A stretch of DNA of 39,822 bases from Nitrobacter sp. 62-13 (GCF_001896955.1 NZ_MKRN01000172.1:1-39822), one strand, 5' to 3'. Counted from the stretch's first letter, positions 7,429 to 17,779 are shown. The notes: a model not told the origin generated them from the letters alone. Made by a program: numbers and translations.

Positions 7429-8358
7429 ATGACAACGCTCGTTCTCACCCATCCCGCCAGTCTCGATCATCTGACGCCGCCCGGACACCCCGAGCGGCCG
7501 GATCGGATTCGCGTCATTGACGAGGTGCTGACCGAGGATCGTTTCAAGTGCCTGGCGCGCGGCGAGGCGCCGAAAGGATCGCTGGACTCGGTCGCGCTTT
7601 GTCACAGCGAGCACTATATCGCCGAACTCCGGCACAGGTCGCCCTCGGATGGTCTGGTCTATCTCGACAGCGACACCTCGATGTCGCCGGGGACATGGGA
7701 CGCTATCATGTGCGGCGTCGGCGGCGCGGTCGCGGCGACCGATGCGGTGATCGCCGGCCGCGCCGGCAACGCGTTCGTCGCCACGCGCCCGCCTGGACAT
7801 CATGCCGAGGCCGGCCGGGCGATGGGCTTCTGCTTTTTCGATCACGCGGCGATCGCGGCGCGCCACGCTCAGCGCAAACACGGAATCGGCCGCGTGGCCG
7901 TGGTCGACTTCGATGTGCATCACGGTAACGGCACGCAGGATATCTTCTGGGCCGACCGGACGGTGATGTACTGCTCGACCCATCAGATGCCGCTGTTCCC
8001 CGGCAGTGGCGCCAGCAGCGAACGCGGCGATCACGGCACCATCGTCAATGCGCCGCTGGCATCGGGCAACGGCGGCGCCGAATTTCGTTCGGCGTTCCGG
8101 AACCTGATCCTGCCGCGGCTGGAGACGTTCGCGCCTGAACTCTTCGTCATCTCTGCCGGTTTCGATGCCCACAGGCGCGATCCGCTGGCGAGCCTCAATC
8201 TGGAGGCGAGCGATTTCGGATGGGTAACGCGCGAATTGATGGATATCGCCGATGCGACAGCGGGCGGCCGAATTGTCTCGGTCCTCGAGGGCGGCTATGA
8301 TTTAAAGGCACTGCAGGAATCGGTGGCTGCGCATGTCACCGCATTGATGGGTGCGTGA
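7429..8358 (+). CDS. histone deacetylase family amidohydrolase
   Basis: Zinc hydrolase of the arginase/deacetylase fold (309 residues), related to acetoin-utilisation proteins and acetylpolyamine amidohydrolases. Motifs: HPERPDRI near residue 20, RPPGHHAE near 125 (catalytic His pair), GFCFFDHAAIAARHA, VVDFDVHHGNGTQDIF near 160 (zinc Asp and His), and SAGFDAHRRDPL near 245 (second zinc Asp), closing with VLEGGYDL. All catalytic and metal ligands are present. ATG 7429 has TCAGGA upstream and fits the family start; a start 21 bases earlier is less likely. It is 60 bases upstream of xseB in the same direction. Physiological substrate is not evident. Confidence 0.9.
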   Translation: MTTLVLTHPASLDHLTPPGHPERPDRIRVIDEVLTEDRFKCLARGEAPKGSLDSVALCHSEHYIAELRHRSPSDGLVYLDSDTSMSPGTWDAIMCGVGGAVAATDAVIAGRAGNAFVATRPPGHHAEAGRAMGFCFFDHAAIAARHAQRKHGIGRVAVVDFDVHHGNGTQDIFWADRTVMYCSTHQMPLFPGSGASSERGDHGTIVNAPLASGNGGAEFRSAFRNLILPRLETFAPELFVISAGFDAHRRDPLASLNLEASDFGWVTRELMDIADATAGGRIVSVLEGGYDLKALQESVAAHVTALMGA

Positions 8359-8418
8359 CATTCTGCCGCGCCGAACCGTCCCCTGATCTATGCAGGCAAT
8401 CGCTTCCGGAAACATCAG

Positions 8419-8670
8419 ATGGCTGAAAATACCCTTGTTGACGTGAAAACGCTGTCCTTTGAGCATGCCATCGCGGAGCTTGAATCCATCGTCAAGCGCC
8501 TGGAGGACGGCAAGGTCCCGCTCGAGGAATCCGTTACGATCTATGAACGCGGCGAAGCGCTGAAGCGGCGCTGCGAGGAGTTGCTGCGCCAGGCCGAAGC
8601 GCGGGTGGAGAAAATCACCACAGACGCTTCCGGCCAGGTCTCCGGCACGGAACCACTGGACGTACAGTAA
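8419..8670 (+). CDS. xseB: exodeoxyribonuclease VII small subunit
   Basis: 83-residue protein with the XseB helical hairpin: [34 protein letters not shown], then [19 protein letters not shown]. XseB subunits coat the XseA nuclease, which degrades single-stranded DNA to oligonucleotides. Length and pattern match the family fully. ATG 8419 is the first in frame. xseA is not in the window. In many bacteria xseB is followed by ispA and dxs; here dxs follows after a 532-base gap and ispA is absent. Confidence 0.93.
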   Translation: MAENTLVDVKTLSFEHAIAELESIVKRLEDGKVPLEESVTIYERGEALKRRCEELLRQAEARVEKITTDASGQVSGTEPLDVQ

Positions 8671-9202
8671 AAACCTTACCCAGCCCGACGCCCGGAATGG
8701 TTTTTCGGCCCCCGAAAGTTCGGAACCACTATCAAATTAAATGTCCTTGAACTAATTGTCCTTGATTGTCGCCCGTGCTGGCGGTTCCGCGGGGATGCAA
8801 CTTCAGCCCCTTGGCCGCGTTAGCCTTCCACTTTCCGGCGGGCCCGGCTTTCGACCTTGAACCTTCGACCTGGCCCGTCCTACTCAAGAAGGCTGCCTAC
8901 TCAAGGAGGCTGCCCGTTGGCTTTGGGCGCAGGTTTGGTGTAATGCTTCTCGACTGCGCGCTGCCGAACCTGCTCCGCAACCGGCGCTGAAACGGGGTAA
9001 GCGCCTTAAGCAGCTTGCAAAAATGATTGGAACGCGTGACACGATACATAGTGACGTCTATCACAGTTCTCGGCCGGAGCAACAGCCAAACTTCAAGCAC
9101 GTCAGCGCGGGAAGTTTCGCGACCGTAGGGACGTCTGTTGCGCGACGGCGCCGGAGTTCTATCTCCGTTCGAAGCTCCCGGACATAAAATTGGAATGTCG
9201 CA
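8671..9202. other. 532-base gap between xseB and dxs with short direct repeats
   Basis: TGTCCTTGA occurs twice (8742-8750 and 8757-8765). A 17-bp unit, CTACTCAAGRAGGCTGC, is tandemly duplicated at 8880-8896 and 8897-8913. On the minus strand two adjacent frames look weakly protein-like: a frame from ATG 9049 (MYRVTRSNHFCKLLKALTP) and, shifted, a frame ending at about 8901 (APVAEQVRQRAVEKHYTKP); together they may be a broken small gene. No intact gene is supportable. Confidence 0.5.
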
Positions 9203-11128
9203 GTGACCGATTTCAGTAAGACTCCGCTTCTCGACACCATCCGTACCCCCGCCGACTTGCGCAAGCTTAAAGTCGAGCAGGTCCGGCAAGTTGCGGATGA
9301 ATTGCGCAAGGAGACCATCGACGCGGTGTCGGTGACGGGAGGACATTTCGGTGCCGGTCTCGGCGTGGTCGAACTGACCACGGCGATCCACTACATCTTC
9401 GACACGCCGCGCGACCGGCTGATCTGGGACGTCGGTCATCAGGCCTATCCGCACAAGATCCTGACCGGACGCCGCGACCGCATCCGCACGCTGCGCACCG
9501 GCGGCGGACTGTCCGGATTCACCAAGCGCACCGAGAGCGATTACGATCCGTTCGGCGCCGCCCACTCCTCGACCTCGATCTCCGCCAGCCTCGGCATGGC
9601 CGTGGCGCGCGATCTCTCCGGCGGCAAGAACAACGTCATCGCCGTGATCGGCGACGGCGCGATGTCGGCGGGCATGGCGTATGAGGCGATGAACAACGCC
9701 GGCGCGATGAATTCGCGACTGATCGTCATCCTCAACGACAACGACATGTCGATCGCACCGCCGGTCGGCGCCATGTCGGCCTATCTGTCGCGGCTTTACT
9801 CCGGCAAAACCTACCGCTCGCTGCGCGAAGCCGCCAAGCAGCTCGGCAAGCATCTGCCGAAAATGATCGCCGACCGCGCCGAGCGCGTCGAGGAATATTC
9901 GCGCGGCTTCATGACCAACAGCGGCACGCTGTTCGAGGAGCTCGGCTTCTACTACGTCGGGCCGATCGACGGCCATAATCTCGACCATCTGCTGCCGGTG
10001 CTGAAGAACGTCCGCGACATGGAGAACGGCCCGATCCTGGTCCACGTCGTGACCCAGAAGGGCAAGGGCTACCCACCCGCGGAGGCCGCTGCCGACAAGT
10101 ATCACGCGGTGGTCAAGTTCGACATCACCACCGGCGCTCAATCGAAGTCCAAGCCGAACGCGCCTGCCTACCAGAACGTGTTCGGCCAGAGCCTGGTCAA
10201 GGAAGCCGAGAAGGACGACAAGATCGTCGCCATCACCGCAGCGATGCCGTCCGGCACCGGCGTCGACATCTTCAACAAGGCGTTCCCGGAGCGCACCTTC
10301 GATGTCGGCATCGCCGAGCAGCACGCGGTGACCTTCGCCGCCGGCCTCGCGACCGAGGGCTACAAGCCGTTCTGCGCGATCTATTCGACCTTCCTGCAAC
10401 GCGGCTACGATCAGGTCGTGCACGACGTGGCGATCCAGTCGCTGCCGGTGCGCTTCGCCATCGACCGCGCCGGCCTCGTCGGCGCCGACGGCGCGACGCA
10501 TGCGGGCTCGTTCGACAATGCGTTCCTCGGCTGCCTGCCGAACTTCGTCATCATGGCCGCCGCCGACGAGGCCGAGCTGGTGCACATGGTTGCGACGCAG
10601 GTCGCGATCAACGACCGCCCGAGCGCGGTGCGCTATCCGCGCGGCGAAGGCCGCGGCGTCGAAATGCCCGAGGTCGGCGTCCCGCTTCCGATCGGCAAGG
10701 GCCGTATCATTCGCCAGGGCAATAAGGTCGCGCTTTTGTCCTTCGGCACCCGCCTCGCCGAATGCGAGAAAGCGGCGGACGAGCTTGCCGCGCATGGTCT
10801 GTCCACGACCATTGCCGACGCGCGCTTCATGAAGCCGCTCGACATCGATCTGGTGATGAAGCTCGCGCGCGACCACGACGTGCTGATCACGATCGAGGAA
10901 GGCTCGATCGGCGGCTTCGGCTCGCACGTGATGCAGACGCTGTCCGACAACGGCATGCTCGATGGCGGGCTGCGGATGCGCGCGATGATCCTGCCGGACG
11001 AGTTTCTCGACCACGACACGCCGGCGGCGATGTACGCCGTCGCGGGGCTCGATGCCAAGGGGATCGTTGCCAAGGTGTTCGAGGCGCTCGGCAAGGATGT
11101 CAACACCGAGACCGTCAAGCTGGCCTGA
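9203..11128 (+). CDS. dxs: 1-deoxy-D-xylulose-5-phosphate synthase
   Basis: Thiamine-diphosphate enzyme joining pyruvate and glyceraldehyde 3-phosphate, the first step of the MEP isoprenoid pathway. 641 residues, the normal length. Motifs: [16 protein letters not shown] near 45, [16 protein letters not shown] near 80, the ThDP signature [18 protein letters not shown] near 150 with [12 protein letters not shown] following, [12 protein letters not shown] near 371 (catalytic Glu), and the transketolase C-terminal domain. The start is GTG 9203, with GGA eight to nine bases upstream; an ATG at 9195 leads to a stop after three codons (ATG TCG CAG TGA overlapping the GTG). tlyA and rlmD-like genes follow in the same direction. 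Confidence 0.97.
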   Translation: MTDFSKTPLLDTIRTPADLRKLKVEQVRQVADELRKETIDAVSVTGGHFGAGLGVVELTTAIHYIFDTPRDRLIWDVGHQAYPHKILTGRRDRIRTLRTGGGLSGFTKRTESDYDPFGAAHSSTSISASLGMAVARDLSGGKNNVIAVIGDGAMSAGMAYEAMNNAGAMNSRLIVILNDNDMSIAPPVGAMSAYLSRLYSGKTYRSLREAAKQLGKHLPKMIADRAERVEEYSRGFMTNSGTLFEELGFYYVGPIDGHNLDHLLPVLKNVRDMENGPILVHVVTQKGKGYPPAEAAADKYHAVVKFDITTGAQSKSKPNAPAYQNVFGQSLVKEAEKDDKIVAITAAMPSGTGVDIFNKAFPERTFDVGIAEQHAVTFAAGLATEGYKPFCAIYSTFLQRGYDQVVHDVAIQSLPVRFAIDRAGLVGADGATHAGSFDNAFLGCLPNFVIMAAADEAELVHMVATQVAINDRPSAVRYPRGEGRGVEMPEVGVPLPIGKGRIIRQGNKVALLSFGTRLAECEKAADELAAHGLSTTIADARFMKPLDIDLVMKLARDHDVLITIEEGSIGGFGSHVMQTLSDNGMLDGGLRMRAMILPDEFLDHDTPAAMYAVAGLDAKGIVAKVFEALGKDVNTETVKLA

Positions 11129-11191
11129 GCCGATCCGGATTCGCCTTTCTCGCCTCTGACCTGCTCCGAGCCGGATGGCTATGAGCTGACA

Positions 11192-11947
11192 ATGGCAAAG
11201 CGTGACAGCACCGAACCTTCAGCCCGCAAGCGCGCCGACGTCCTGCTGGTCGAACGCGGCCTGTTCGAGAGCCGGGCGCGGGCGCAGGCGGCGATCGAGG
11301 CCGGGCTTGTCAGCGCCAACGGCAAGGCGGTGACGAAAGTCTCCGAGACGATTCCCAGCGATGCCGCGCTGGATGCCCAACCCGCGCACCCCTACGTGTC
11401 GCGCGGCGGCGTCAAGCTCGCCGGCGCGCTGGAACGCTATCCGATCGAGATCGAGAACCATGTCTGCCTCGATGTCGGCGCCTCGACCGGCGGCTTCACC
11501 GAAGTGCTGCTCGCGAACGGCGCCAGCCTGGTGTTCGCCATCGATGTCGGTCGCGATCAACTGCATCCGAGCCTGCGCGGCCATCCGCGCGTGGTGTCGA
11601 TGGAGTCCGCCGACATCCGCTCCTTCGAGGGAAAACGGCTGCCGCAGCGGCCGGACGTGGTGGTGATGGATGCGAGCTTCATTTCATTGAAGGCTATTCT
11701 TCCGGTCACGTTGTCGCTGGCGGCCGCGCCGATGCATCTTCTCGCGCTGATCAAGCCGCAGTTCGAGGCGCCACGCGCCGCGATCAAAAAGGGCATCGTC
11801 CGCGACGCGGCGGTGCATCAGGCGGTGTGCGACGACATCGCGGCCTTTGCGGCAACGCTCGGATGCACCGATATCGACGTCTTCCCGTCCCCGATCACCG
11901 GCGGCGACGGCAACGTCGAATTCTTTCTCGGGGCGCGCCGTGGCTGA
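11192..11947 (+). CDS. tlyA: TlyA family rRNA 2'-O-methyltransferase (hemolysin A-like)
   Basis: 251 residues with an N-terminal S4 RNA-binding domain (KRADVLLVERGLFESRARAQ ... GLVSANGKAV, about 12-65) followed by an FtsJ/RrmJ-like Rossmann domain: VSRGGVKLAGAL near 70, LDVGASTGGFTEVLL near 92 (SAM-binding), DVVVMDASFISL near 155 and ALIKPQFEA near 185. The family methylates ribose in rRNA; the 'hemolysin' name is historical. ATG 11192 fits the family. It lies 63 bases after dxs and 34 bases before the RlmD-like gene, so these are probably co-transcribed. Confidence 0.92.
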   Translation: MAKRDSTEPSARKRADVLLVERGLFESRARAQAAIEAGLVSANGKAVTKVSETIPSDAALDAQPAHPYVSRGGVKLAGALERYPIEIENHVCLDVGASTGGFTEVLLANGASLVFAIDVGRDQLHPSLRGHPRVVSMESADIRSFEGKRLPQRPDVVVMDASFISLKAILPVTLSLAAAPMHLLALIKPQFEAPRAAIKKGIVRDAAVHQAVCDDIAAFAATLGCTDIDVFPSPITGGDGNVEFFLGARRG

Positions 11948-11981
11948 TTTTCAAACCGTCATTCCGAGATAGCCACACCGC

Positions 11982-13226
11982 ATGACCGAACGCCTGATCA
12001 TCGATCACGTCGGCCACCGCGGCGACGGTGTTGCGGTGACGGATGCGGGAAGCGTCTTCGTGCCTTACACGCTCGCTGGCGAGACCGTGGAGGTCGAACC
12101 GGCAGCCAGCCACCCCGAACGCGCTCGCCTCCTTCGCATCGAAAGCGGGAGTGCGGAGCGGATCGCACCCTTCTGTCCGCATTTCGGCGCCTGCGGCGGT
12201 TGCGCCATCCAGCACTGGCAGCAGGCCGCTTACCGCGCCTGGAAACGGCAGATCGTCATCGACACGCTGACGCAGGCTCGCATCGACTGTGCGGTCGACG
12301 AACTGATCGACGCGCACGGCGCGGGACGGCGGCGGATCACTCTTCATGCCCGGCGCGCCGGCGACGGCAAATTGCGCGTAGGATTCGCCGCGCCGAACAG
12401 CCACGCGATCGTGCCGATCGACGCCTGCCCGATCCTCGACCCCGCCCTGCACGGCGCGCTCGATGCGGCGCGCGAGTTGGCTTCCGTGCTGAAGCCTGCG
12501 AACAAGCCGCTCGACATCCAGGTGACGGCCACGGACAACGGCCTCGATGTCGATGTCCGTGGCTCCGGACCTCTACCGGCTGGGTTGATCGCGACACTGT
12601 CGCGCGTCGCCGAGGCGCACCGGCTGACGCGGCTGACCCGTCACGGCGAACTGGTGCTGATGCGCGCGCCGCCGGTGATCGGCATCGGCGCCGCGCAAGT
12701 CGTGCTGCCGCCGGGCTCGTTCCTGCAGGCCACCGTCACCGGCGAGGAAACCCTGGCGGCGCTGGTGGCCGGTCACTGCAAGAAAGCGAAACACATCGCC
12801 GATCTGTTCTGCGGCGTCGGCCCCTTCGCGCTGCGGCTCGCAACCCGGGCACGCGTCGCGGCGCTCGACAGCGACCCCGGCGCGATCGAGGCCCTGCGCA
12901 AGGCGGCCGCTGCCGCACACGGATTGAAGCCGCTCGATGCCGAAGCCCGCGACCTGTTCCGCCGCCCGCTGGTGCCGCAGGAGTTGCGCGAATTCGATGC
13001 CGTGGTGTTCGACCCGCCGCGGCAGGGCGCCGAGGCTCAGAGCAAGCAACTCGCCGCCAGCAAAATTCCCGTCATTGTCGCAGTGTCCTGCAACGTCGCA
13101 ACCTTCGCCCGCGATGCGCGTCTCCTGCTCGACGGTGGCTACCGGCTCGAAGCTGTAACGCCCCTCGACCAGTTCAGGCACTCCCCGCACGTGGAATTGG
13201 TGGCGAAATTTCAGCGCGGTCGATGA
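11982..13226 (+). CDS. 23S rRNA (uracil-5-)-methyltransferase, RumA/RlmD type
   Basis: TrmA/RumA family SAM-dependent m5U methyltransferase, 414 residues. An N-terminal TRAM-like region ([14 protein letters not shown]) precedes the [4Fe-4S] motif: C65, C71 and C74 in [15 protein letters not shown], with a fourth Cys near 148 in DACPIL. The methyltransferase domain has [14 protein letters not shown] near 268, FDPPRQGAE near 343 and [11 protein letters not shown] near 365, whose Cys is the catalytic nucleophile. All key residues are present. Alphaproteobacterial members of this type often have broader or less certain target sites than E. coli RlmD, so I leave the symbol open. Confidence 0.9.
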   Translation: MTERLIIDHVGHRGDGVAVTDAGSVFVPYTLAGETVEVEPAASHPERARLLRIESGSAERIAPFCPHFGACGGCAIQHWQQAAYRAWKRQIVIDTLTQARIDCAVDELIDAHGAGRRRITLHARRAGDGKLRVGFAAPNSHAIVPIDACPILDPALHGALDAARELASVLKPANKPLDIQVTATDNGLDVDVRGSGPLPAGLIATLSRVAEAHRLTRLTRHGELVLMRAPPVIGIGAAQVVLPPGSFLQATVTGEETLAALVAGHCKKAKHIADLFCGVGPFALRLATRARVAALDSDPGAIEALRKAAAAAHGLKPLDAEARDLFRRPLVPQELREFDAVVFDPPRQGAEAQSKQLAASKIPVIVAVSCNVATFARDARLLLDGGYRLEAVTPLDQFRHSPHVELVAKFQRGR

Positions 13227-13513
13227 ACCGCGCGGTGTGCTTTGCGGCCATCCTCAATCCCGCCCGCCACGGGTATACGTTTCGCGCGCACCTTCCGCGT
13301 GTGCAACGCAGGATTTAAGCCAACGCGGTATACTCGTGTTTACGAACATTTCATTCAACAGGTTCATGATCCTGAGATCAAACCCCGCTGCAGCGCAGCC
13401 GGGGTAGGCGGCCTTTGAGTCGGAACGCCCCTATTTTCGTTTTTGCGCTCCCGCCGAGTCGGTCGCCCTCCAGTTTCCGTCAGCCAATGCGGACTGCCGA
13501 AAGGGTCAGAACG

Positions 13514-15196
13514 ATGCTTTCCCGCCTCTCAATTCGCGCCAAAATCATCTCCACGATCTCGTTTCTCCTGCTGGCCTTGGCGGGAATGGGCGTGCTGTCC
13601 ATGATCGAAATGGAAGCCATCCACGATCGGGCCGTCGATCTGCGGACCAACTGGCTTCCCAGCGTGCGCGAGCTCGGCGAGTTGCGTGCCGGCACCATCG
13701 CCTACGGCGCGGCGGTCCGCTCCCATCTGCTCGCTTCCGACGCCGCCGGCAAGGACGCGGCCGAGAAAACCCTGGTTTCCGTCGGAGAGGCGATCGAGAA
13801 GACCCGCAAAGCCTATGAGCCGATGATCGCCTTGCCGGAGGAGCAGCGAATCTACAAGGCATTTTCCGCGCAATGGGCATCCTATGTCGCGGACGTTCGC
13901 GACCTGCTGACGCTCTCGCGAAAGGGCGATCTCCGGGTCAGCCTCGATATGTACGACCGCAAGGTCGACCCGGCGGGGCTGAAGGCCGACGAGACCCTGC
14001 GCGAAGACATCGCCATGAACCACAGGGAAGCGGACGCCACAGGCAGCGCGGCCAGTCGAAGCTACAAGTCGGCCTTCGCGATCGTGGTCACCATCGTCTC
14101 GCTGGCGTTGATTTTCGGCGTCGGCGTTGCGATCTATCTGGTGCGCGATGTTTCGCGCGCGATCGCCTCGATCGTCGCGCCGATGCGCTCGCTCGGCGCC
14201 GGAGATTTGTCCGCCGTCGTTCCGCACCGGGGCGAAAAGACCGAAGTCGGCACGATGGCCGACGCGCTCCAGATCTTCAAGGATGCACTGATCGCCAAGA
14301 AAGCGGCCGACGAGGCGGCGGCGCAGGATGCACAAGCCAAACTCCAGCGCGCCCAGCGGGTCGAGACCATTACCCGCGAATTCGAATCGATGATCGGCGA
14401 ACTGGTGGGCTCTCTCTCATCGTCCTCGACCGAACTCGAAGCCGCGGCCAACACCCTGACGGCGACGGCCGAAACCACCGGCCGGACGTCCGGCGACGCA
14501 GCCGCCGCCTCGCAGGAAGTGTCTTCCAACGTACAGTCTGTTGCCAGCGCCACTGAAGAGATCACCTCCTCCGTGAATGAAATCGGCCGGCAGGTCAACG
14601 AGGCGAGCCGGGTCGCCGGCGATGCCGTCAGGCAGGCCGAGCAGACCGATGCCAATATTACGGAACTGTCCCAGGCCGCGAGCCGGATCGGCGACGTCGT
14701 CAAATTGATCACGGCGGTCGCCGAACAAACCAACCTGCTGGCGCTCAACGCCACTATCGAGGCGGCAAGGGCCGGCGATGCCGGCCGGGGCTTCGCGGTG
14801 GTGGCCTCGGAGGTCAAGACGCTCGCGGCGCAGACCGCGAAAGCGACCGACGAGATCAGCACCCAGATCGCAGACATGCAGGCCGCCACGCGCGACTCGG
14901 TGTCGGCGATCCGAGAGATCGGCACCACCATCAAGACGATTTCCGAAATTTCTTCGGCCATCGCAGCCGCAGTGGAAGAACAGGGCGCGGCGACGCAGGA
15001 AATCGCCCGCAACGTCCAGCAAGCGGCCCAGCGCAGCGGCGAGGTCGCCTCCAGCATCACCGAAGTGAGCCGCGGCGCCGGCGAGACCGGGTCGGCTTCG
15101 AGTCAGGTCCTGTCATCGGCGCAGATGCTGTCCACCGAAAGCACGCGGCTGAAGACGGAAGTCGAAAAGTTCCTGGACACGGTCCGCGCGGCCTGA
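13514..15196 (+). CDS. methyl-accepting chemotaxis protein, four-helix-bundle sensor
   Basis: Transmembrane chemoreceptor of 560 residues. A short cytoplasmic N-terminus leads into TM1 (about 11-33, IISTISFLLLALAGMGVLSM), a periplasmic helical domain of about 150 residues resembling 4HB_MCP, and TM2 (about 186-210). HAMP follows (about 211-265), then a long coiled coil with the signalling tip [18 protein letters not shown] (about 405-425) that binds CheW/CheA. It ends in KFLDTVRAA with no CheR-tethering pentapeptide. ATG 13514 has AAAGGG eight bases upstream; 33 extra in-frame codons upstream are not family-like. A strong terminator follows at 15200. No che genes are nearby, so it must work with a distant cluster. 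Ligand unknown. Confidence 0.92.
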   Translation: MLSRLSIRAKIISTISFLLLALAGMGVLSMIEMEAIHDRAVDLRTNWLPSVRELGELRAGTIAYGAAVRSHLLASDAAGKDAAEKTLVSVGEAIEKTRKAYEPMIALPEEQRIYKAFSAQWASYVADVRDLLTLSRKGDLRVSLDMYDRKVDPAGLKADETLREDIAMNHREADATGSAASRSYKSAFAIVVTIVSLALIFGVGVAIYLVRDVSRAIASIVAPMRSLGAGDLSAVVPHRGEKTEVGTMADALQIFKDALIAKKAADEAAAQDAQAKLQRAQRVETITREFESMIGELVGSLSSSSTELEAAANTLTATAETTGRTSGDAAAASQEVSSNVQSVASATEEITSSVNEIGRQVNEASRVAGDAVRQAEQTDANITELSQAASRIGDVVKLITAVAEQTNLLALNATIEAARAGDAGRGFAVVASEVKTLAAQTAKATDEISTQIADMQAATRDSVSAIREIGTTIKTISEISSAIAAAVEEQGAATQEIARNVQQAAQRSGEVASSITEVSRGAGETGSASSQVLSSAQMLSTESTRLKTEVEKFLDTVRAA

Positions 15197-15199
15197 GCG

Positions 15200-15231
15200 A
15201 AAAGGGGCGGCACCACCCGCCGCCCCTTTTG
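15200..15231 (+). terminator. terminator of the chemoreceptor gene
   Basis: AAAAGGGGCGGC and GCCGCCCCTTTT form a perfect GC-rich stem with a 7-base loop, ending in TTTT, directly after the stop codon of the plus-strand chemoreceptor gene. Confidence 0.9.
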
Positions 15232-15322
15232 CGGTTGCCGCCGGCGCTATAGTCTGCCGGTTTCCCTCGCGCAGGCCGGCATTGGCTTCGCGCGAAAAAC
15301 TACAAGTCCAAGGTGCAGCCGC

Positions 15323-15622
15323 ATGAGCGATACCGCCCTCAAGCCCCGGACCGAAATCAAGGTCGAGCGTCCGCGTCTGTACAAGGTCATTCTTCTCAAC
15401 GACGACTTCACACCGAAAGAATTCGTCATTGCCGTGCTGAAGGCCGAATTCAGCATGACCGAGGATCAGGCGCAAAAGGTGATGATCACCGCGCACCGGC
15501 TCGGTTCCTGCGTTGTCGGTGTGTTCGCGAAGGATATCGCGGAAACCAAGGCCACCCGCGCCACCGACGCCGGTCGCACCGCGGGCTTTCCGTTGTTGTT
15601 CACCACCGAGCCGGAAGAATAG
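15323..15622 (+). CDS. clpS: ATP-dependent Clp protease adaptor ClpS
   Basis: 99-residue adaptor that delivers N-degron substrates to ClpAP. The core is recognisable: RPRLYKVILLNDDFTPKEFVI (about 19-39, with the Asn-Asp pair that binds the substrate N-terminus), VLKAEFSMTEDQAQKVMITAHRLG, and a C-terminal strand. The short disordered N-terminus needed for ClpA engagement is present. Many alphaproteobacteria carry two clpS genes; this could be either paralogue, and clpA is not in the window, as it often is next to one copy. The gene is convergent with aroC, 15 bases apart. Confidence 0.93.
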   Translation: MSDTALKPRTEIKVERPRLYKVILLNDDFTPKEFVIAVLKAEFSMTEDQAQKVMITAHRLGSCVVGVFAKDIAETKATRATDAGRTAGFPLLFTTEPEE

Positions 15623-15637
15623 CGGCTTCGAGGACTC

Positions 15638-16729
15638 TCAGCGCGCGCCAACCTGGCCGCGATGACGCAGGAAATGGTCGGCCAGCACGCAGGCGACCAT
15701 GGCCTCGCCTACCGGCACCGCGCGGATGCCGACGCAGGGATCGTGGCGGCCTTTGGTGAAGATATCGGTTTCGGTGCCGTTGCGATCGACGGTCTTGCGC
15801 GGCGACAGAATCGATGAGGTCGGCTTTACCGCGAACCGGGCCACCACCGGCTGGCCGGTTGAGATGCCGCCCAGAATGCCGCCGGCATGGTTCGAGGTGA
15901 ACGCCGGACCGTCATTGCCCATTCTCATCTCGTCGGCATTCTCCTCGCCGGTGAGTGCGGCGGCATCGAAGCCCGCGCCGATCTCGACGCCCTTGACCGC
16001 ATTGATGCTCATCAGCGCCGCCGCAAGGTCGCCGTCGAGCTTGGCGTAGATCGGCGCGCCAAGCCCTGCGGGCACGCCTTCGGCCACCACCTCGATCACG
16101 GCGCCGATCGAGGAGCCGCTCTTGCGGATGCCGTCGAGATAGCTTTCGAAAAACGCGGCCTTGTCCCTGTCGGGACAGAAGAACGGATTTCTCGCGGTCT
16201 CCTCCCAGTCCCATTTCTCACGGTCGATCTTGTGCGGCCCCATCTGCACCAGCGCGCCGCGCACGCTCATGCCCGGCACGATCTTGCGCGCGATCGCGCC
16301 GGCCGCGACCCGCATCGCCGTCTCCCGCGCCGAGGAGCGCCCGCCGCCGCGATAATCGCGCAGCCCATACTTTGCCTCATAGGTGAAATCGGCGTGGCCC
16401 GGGCGAAACTTGTCCTTGATGTCGGAGTAGTCCTTCGAGCGCTGGTCGGTGTTCTCGATCAGCAACCCGATCGGTGTGCCGGTCGTCACCTGCTCGCCGC
16501 TATCGGGATGCGGCATCACTCCGGACAGGATCTTTACCACGTCAGCCTCCTGCCGCTGCGTGGTGAAGCGTGACTGGCCGGGACGGCGGCGATCGAGATC
16601 GCGCTGGATCTCCTCCACGGTGAGCGGCAACAACGGCGGACAGCCGTCGACCACGCAGCCGATCGCAACCCCGTGGCTTTCGCCAAAGGTCGTGACGCGG
16701 AAAAGATGGCCGAAGGTGTTGTGGGACAT
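15638..16729 (-). CDS. aroC: chorismate synthase
   Basis: Last enzyme of the shikimate pathway, converting EPSP to chorismate with reduced FMN. 363 residues. Conserved blocks: [20 protein letters not shown] at the start, [15 protein letters not shown] near 45, [18 protein letters not shown] near 85, [14 protein letters not shown] near 108, [20 protein letters not shown] near 125, and the C-terminal [21 protein letters not shown] 16727-16729 is the family start; 43 extra upstream codons in frame are non-homologous. It stands alone on the minus strand, convergent with clpS. Confidence 0.97.
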   Translation of the reverse strand: MSHNTFGHLFRVTTFGESHGVAIGCVVDGCPPLLPLTVEEIQRDLDRRRPGQSRFTTQRQEADVVKILSGVMPHPDSGEQVTTGTPIGLLIENTDQRSKDYSDIKDKFRPGHADFTYEAKYGLRDYRGGGRSSARETAMRVAAGAIARKIVPGMSVRGALVQMGPHKIDREKWDWEETARNPFFCPDRDKAAFFESYLDGIRKSGSSIGAVIEVVAEGVPAGLGAPIYAKLDGDLAAALMSINAVKGVEIGAGFDAAALTGEENADEMRMGNDGPAFTSNHAGGILGGISTGQPVVARFAVKPTSSILSPRKTVDRNGTETDIFTKGRHDPCVGIRAVPVGEAMVACVLADHFLRHRGQVGAR

Positions 16730-16919
16730 GAACCAACCAAGCGGGTTTGTAAAACATGCAATTGGCCACCTGCACGATCGCAACCATAAAGTTGCAATCT
16801 CGCAGATGATGGCCTGCATGTTTGCAATTGTCGTAGCCGGAAGCAGCAAAAATCGCAAACCTTTGGAGCGAAAATGCTATTTCCCCAAGCGGCAAAGCGG
16901 CGAAAAATCGTAAATGTTC

Positions 16920-16966
16920 GTCATGCCGGGCCTCGCCGGGCGTCCACGGGACAAGCCCGGCCATGA
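16920..16966. repeat. short palindromic intergenic repeat (GTCATGCCGGGC type)
   Basis: CATGCCGGGC (16922-16931) is inverted as GCCCGGCCATG (16955-16965), with CCGGGCGTCCACGGGACAAG between. The GTCATGCCGGG...TCCACG wording also occurs, as a larger inverted pair, at 31117-31200. It is a dispersed repeat type common in Bradyrhizobium-group genomes. Confidence 0.55.
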
Positions 16967-16992
16967 TGCGGGTTGTGCGGTTGCTTTGGCCC

Positions 16993-17586
16993 TCAGCTAT
17001 GCTTCGTCAGCCCGTCCTCGCGCAGGACATACACCGCGCCCTGCTCGATCCGCAGACTGGCGGCGGCTTGCGGTGTCTCAAGGCCGAGTACGACCATCAA
17101 CGCCCGAGCCGTGCCGCTATGCGCGACGGCGACGGTGCCGGACTTCAGCGAGCGATACCAGTCGCGCAACCGCGACGTGGCCGAGGCGTAGCTTTCGCCG
17201 CCGGGCGGCGCCACGCTCCATTTGTCGGCCTCGCGGGCCGCGAACACATCGGGATGGGCGGCCTTCATCTGCGCAAGCGTCAGGCCCTCCCAGTGGCCGT
17301 AACCGACCTCGCGCAACCGGTCGTCGACCGAATAGTCATGCGGCGGCAGGCTCAGCACGCCGCGCATCAATTCCATGGTGCCGCGCGCACGCGACAGCGG
17401 GCTCGTGACGAAGCCCAATCCGAGGGGATCGCGCCCCTCGCGCGCAAACAGATTGCGCAGAATGTCGCCCGCCCTCACCGCCTCGGCGCGGCCGAGATCA
17501 TTGAGGGGAATGTCCTGCAAGCCCTGGAAGCGGCCATCGGCGTTCCATTCGGTCTTGCCGTGGCGGATGTAGTAAATGGTGTGCAT
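16993..17586 (-). CDS. histidine phosphatase (phosphoglycerate mutase-like) family protein
   Basis: 197 residues. The catalytic RHG is at the N-terminus (IYYIRHGKTEWNADGRFQG, His near 9), followed by PLSRARGTMELM near 65, REVGYGHWEGLT near 95 with the acid/base Glu, and AHSGTARAL near 155 with the second catalytic His. The family contains phosphoglycerate mutases and many phosphatases with sugar, nucleotide or cobalamin-precursor substrates; the substrate cannot be chosen here. No cobalamin genes are nearby. It is divergent from the alpha/beta hydrolase gene across 193 bases. Confidence 0.87.
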   Translation of the reverse strand: MHTIYYIRHGKTEWNADGRFQGLQDIPLNDLGRAEAVRAGDILRNLFAREGRDPLGLGFVTSPLSRARGTMELMRGVLSLPPHDYSVDDRLREVGYGHWEGLTLAQMKAAHPDVFAAREADKWSVAPPGGESYASATSRLRDWYRSLKSGTVAVAHSGTARALMVVLGLETPQAAASLRIEQGAVYVLREDGLTKHS

Positions 17587-17779
17587 GTCAAGAGGATGAG
17601 AGCTGGCACCGGCGAGGCGGGAGGCTCCGGGATATACACCATTTCGGCCCGACGAAATACGTCAGCGGCGATACGCCGCTGAACTGCGGCCACGGCATCG
17701 AGACCGAAGATATAAGCCTCTTTCCCAGCCGATACATTTTGGTCATGGTCTCGCCGCGAACACGCGCGGAGAGGGACTC

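Noticed and set aside
8897-11014. A 705-codon open frame on the minus strand opposite dxs
   Set aside because: It is the mirror of a GC-rich, strongly conserved gene. Its composition (His/Arg/Asp/Val-rich, no motifs) is typical of antisense reading, and dxs itself is certain.
13380-13404. CCCCGCTGC/GCAGCCGGGG hairpin ahead of the first chemoreceptor gene as a terminator for the RNA methyltransferase gene
   Set aside because: The stem is imperfect and no T-run follows; it may be chance in GC-rich DNA.
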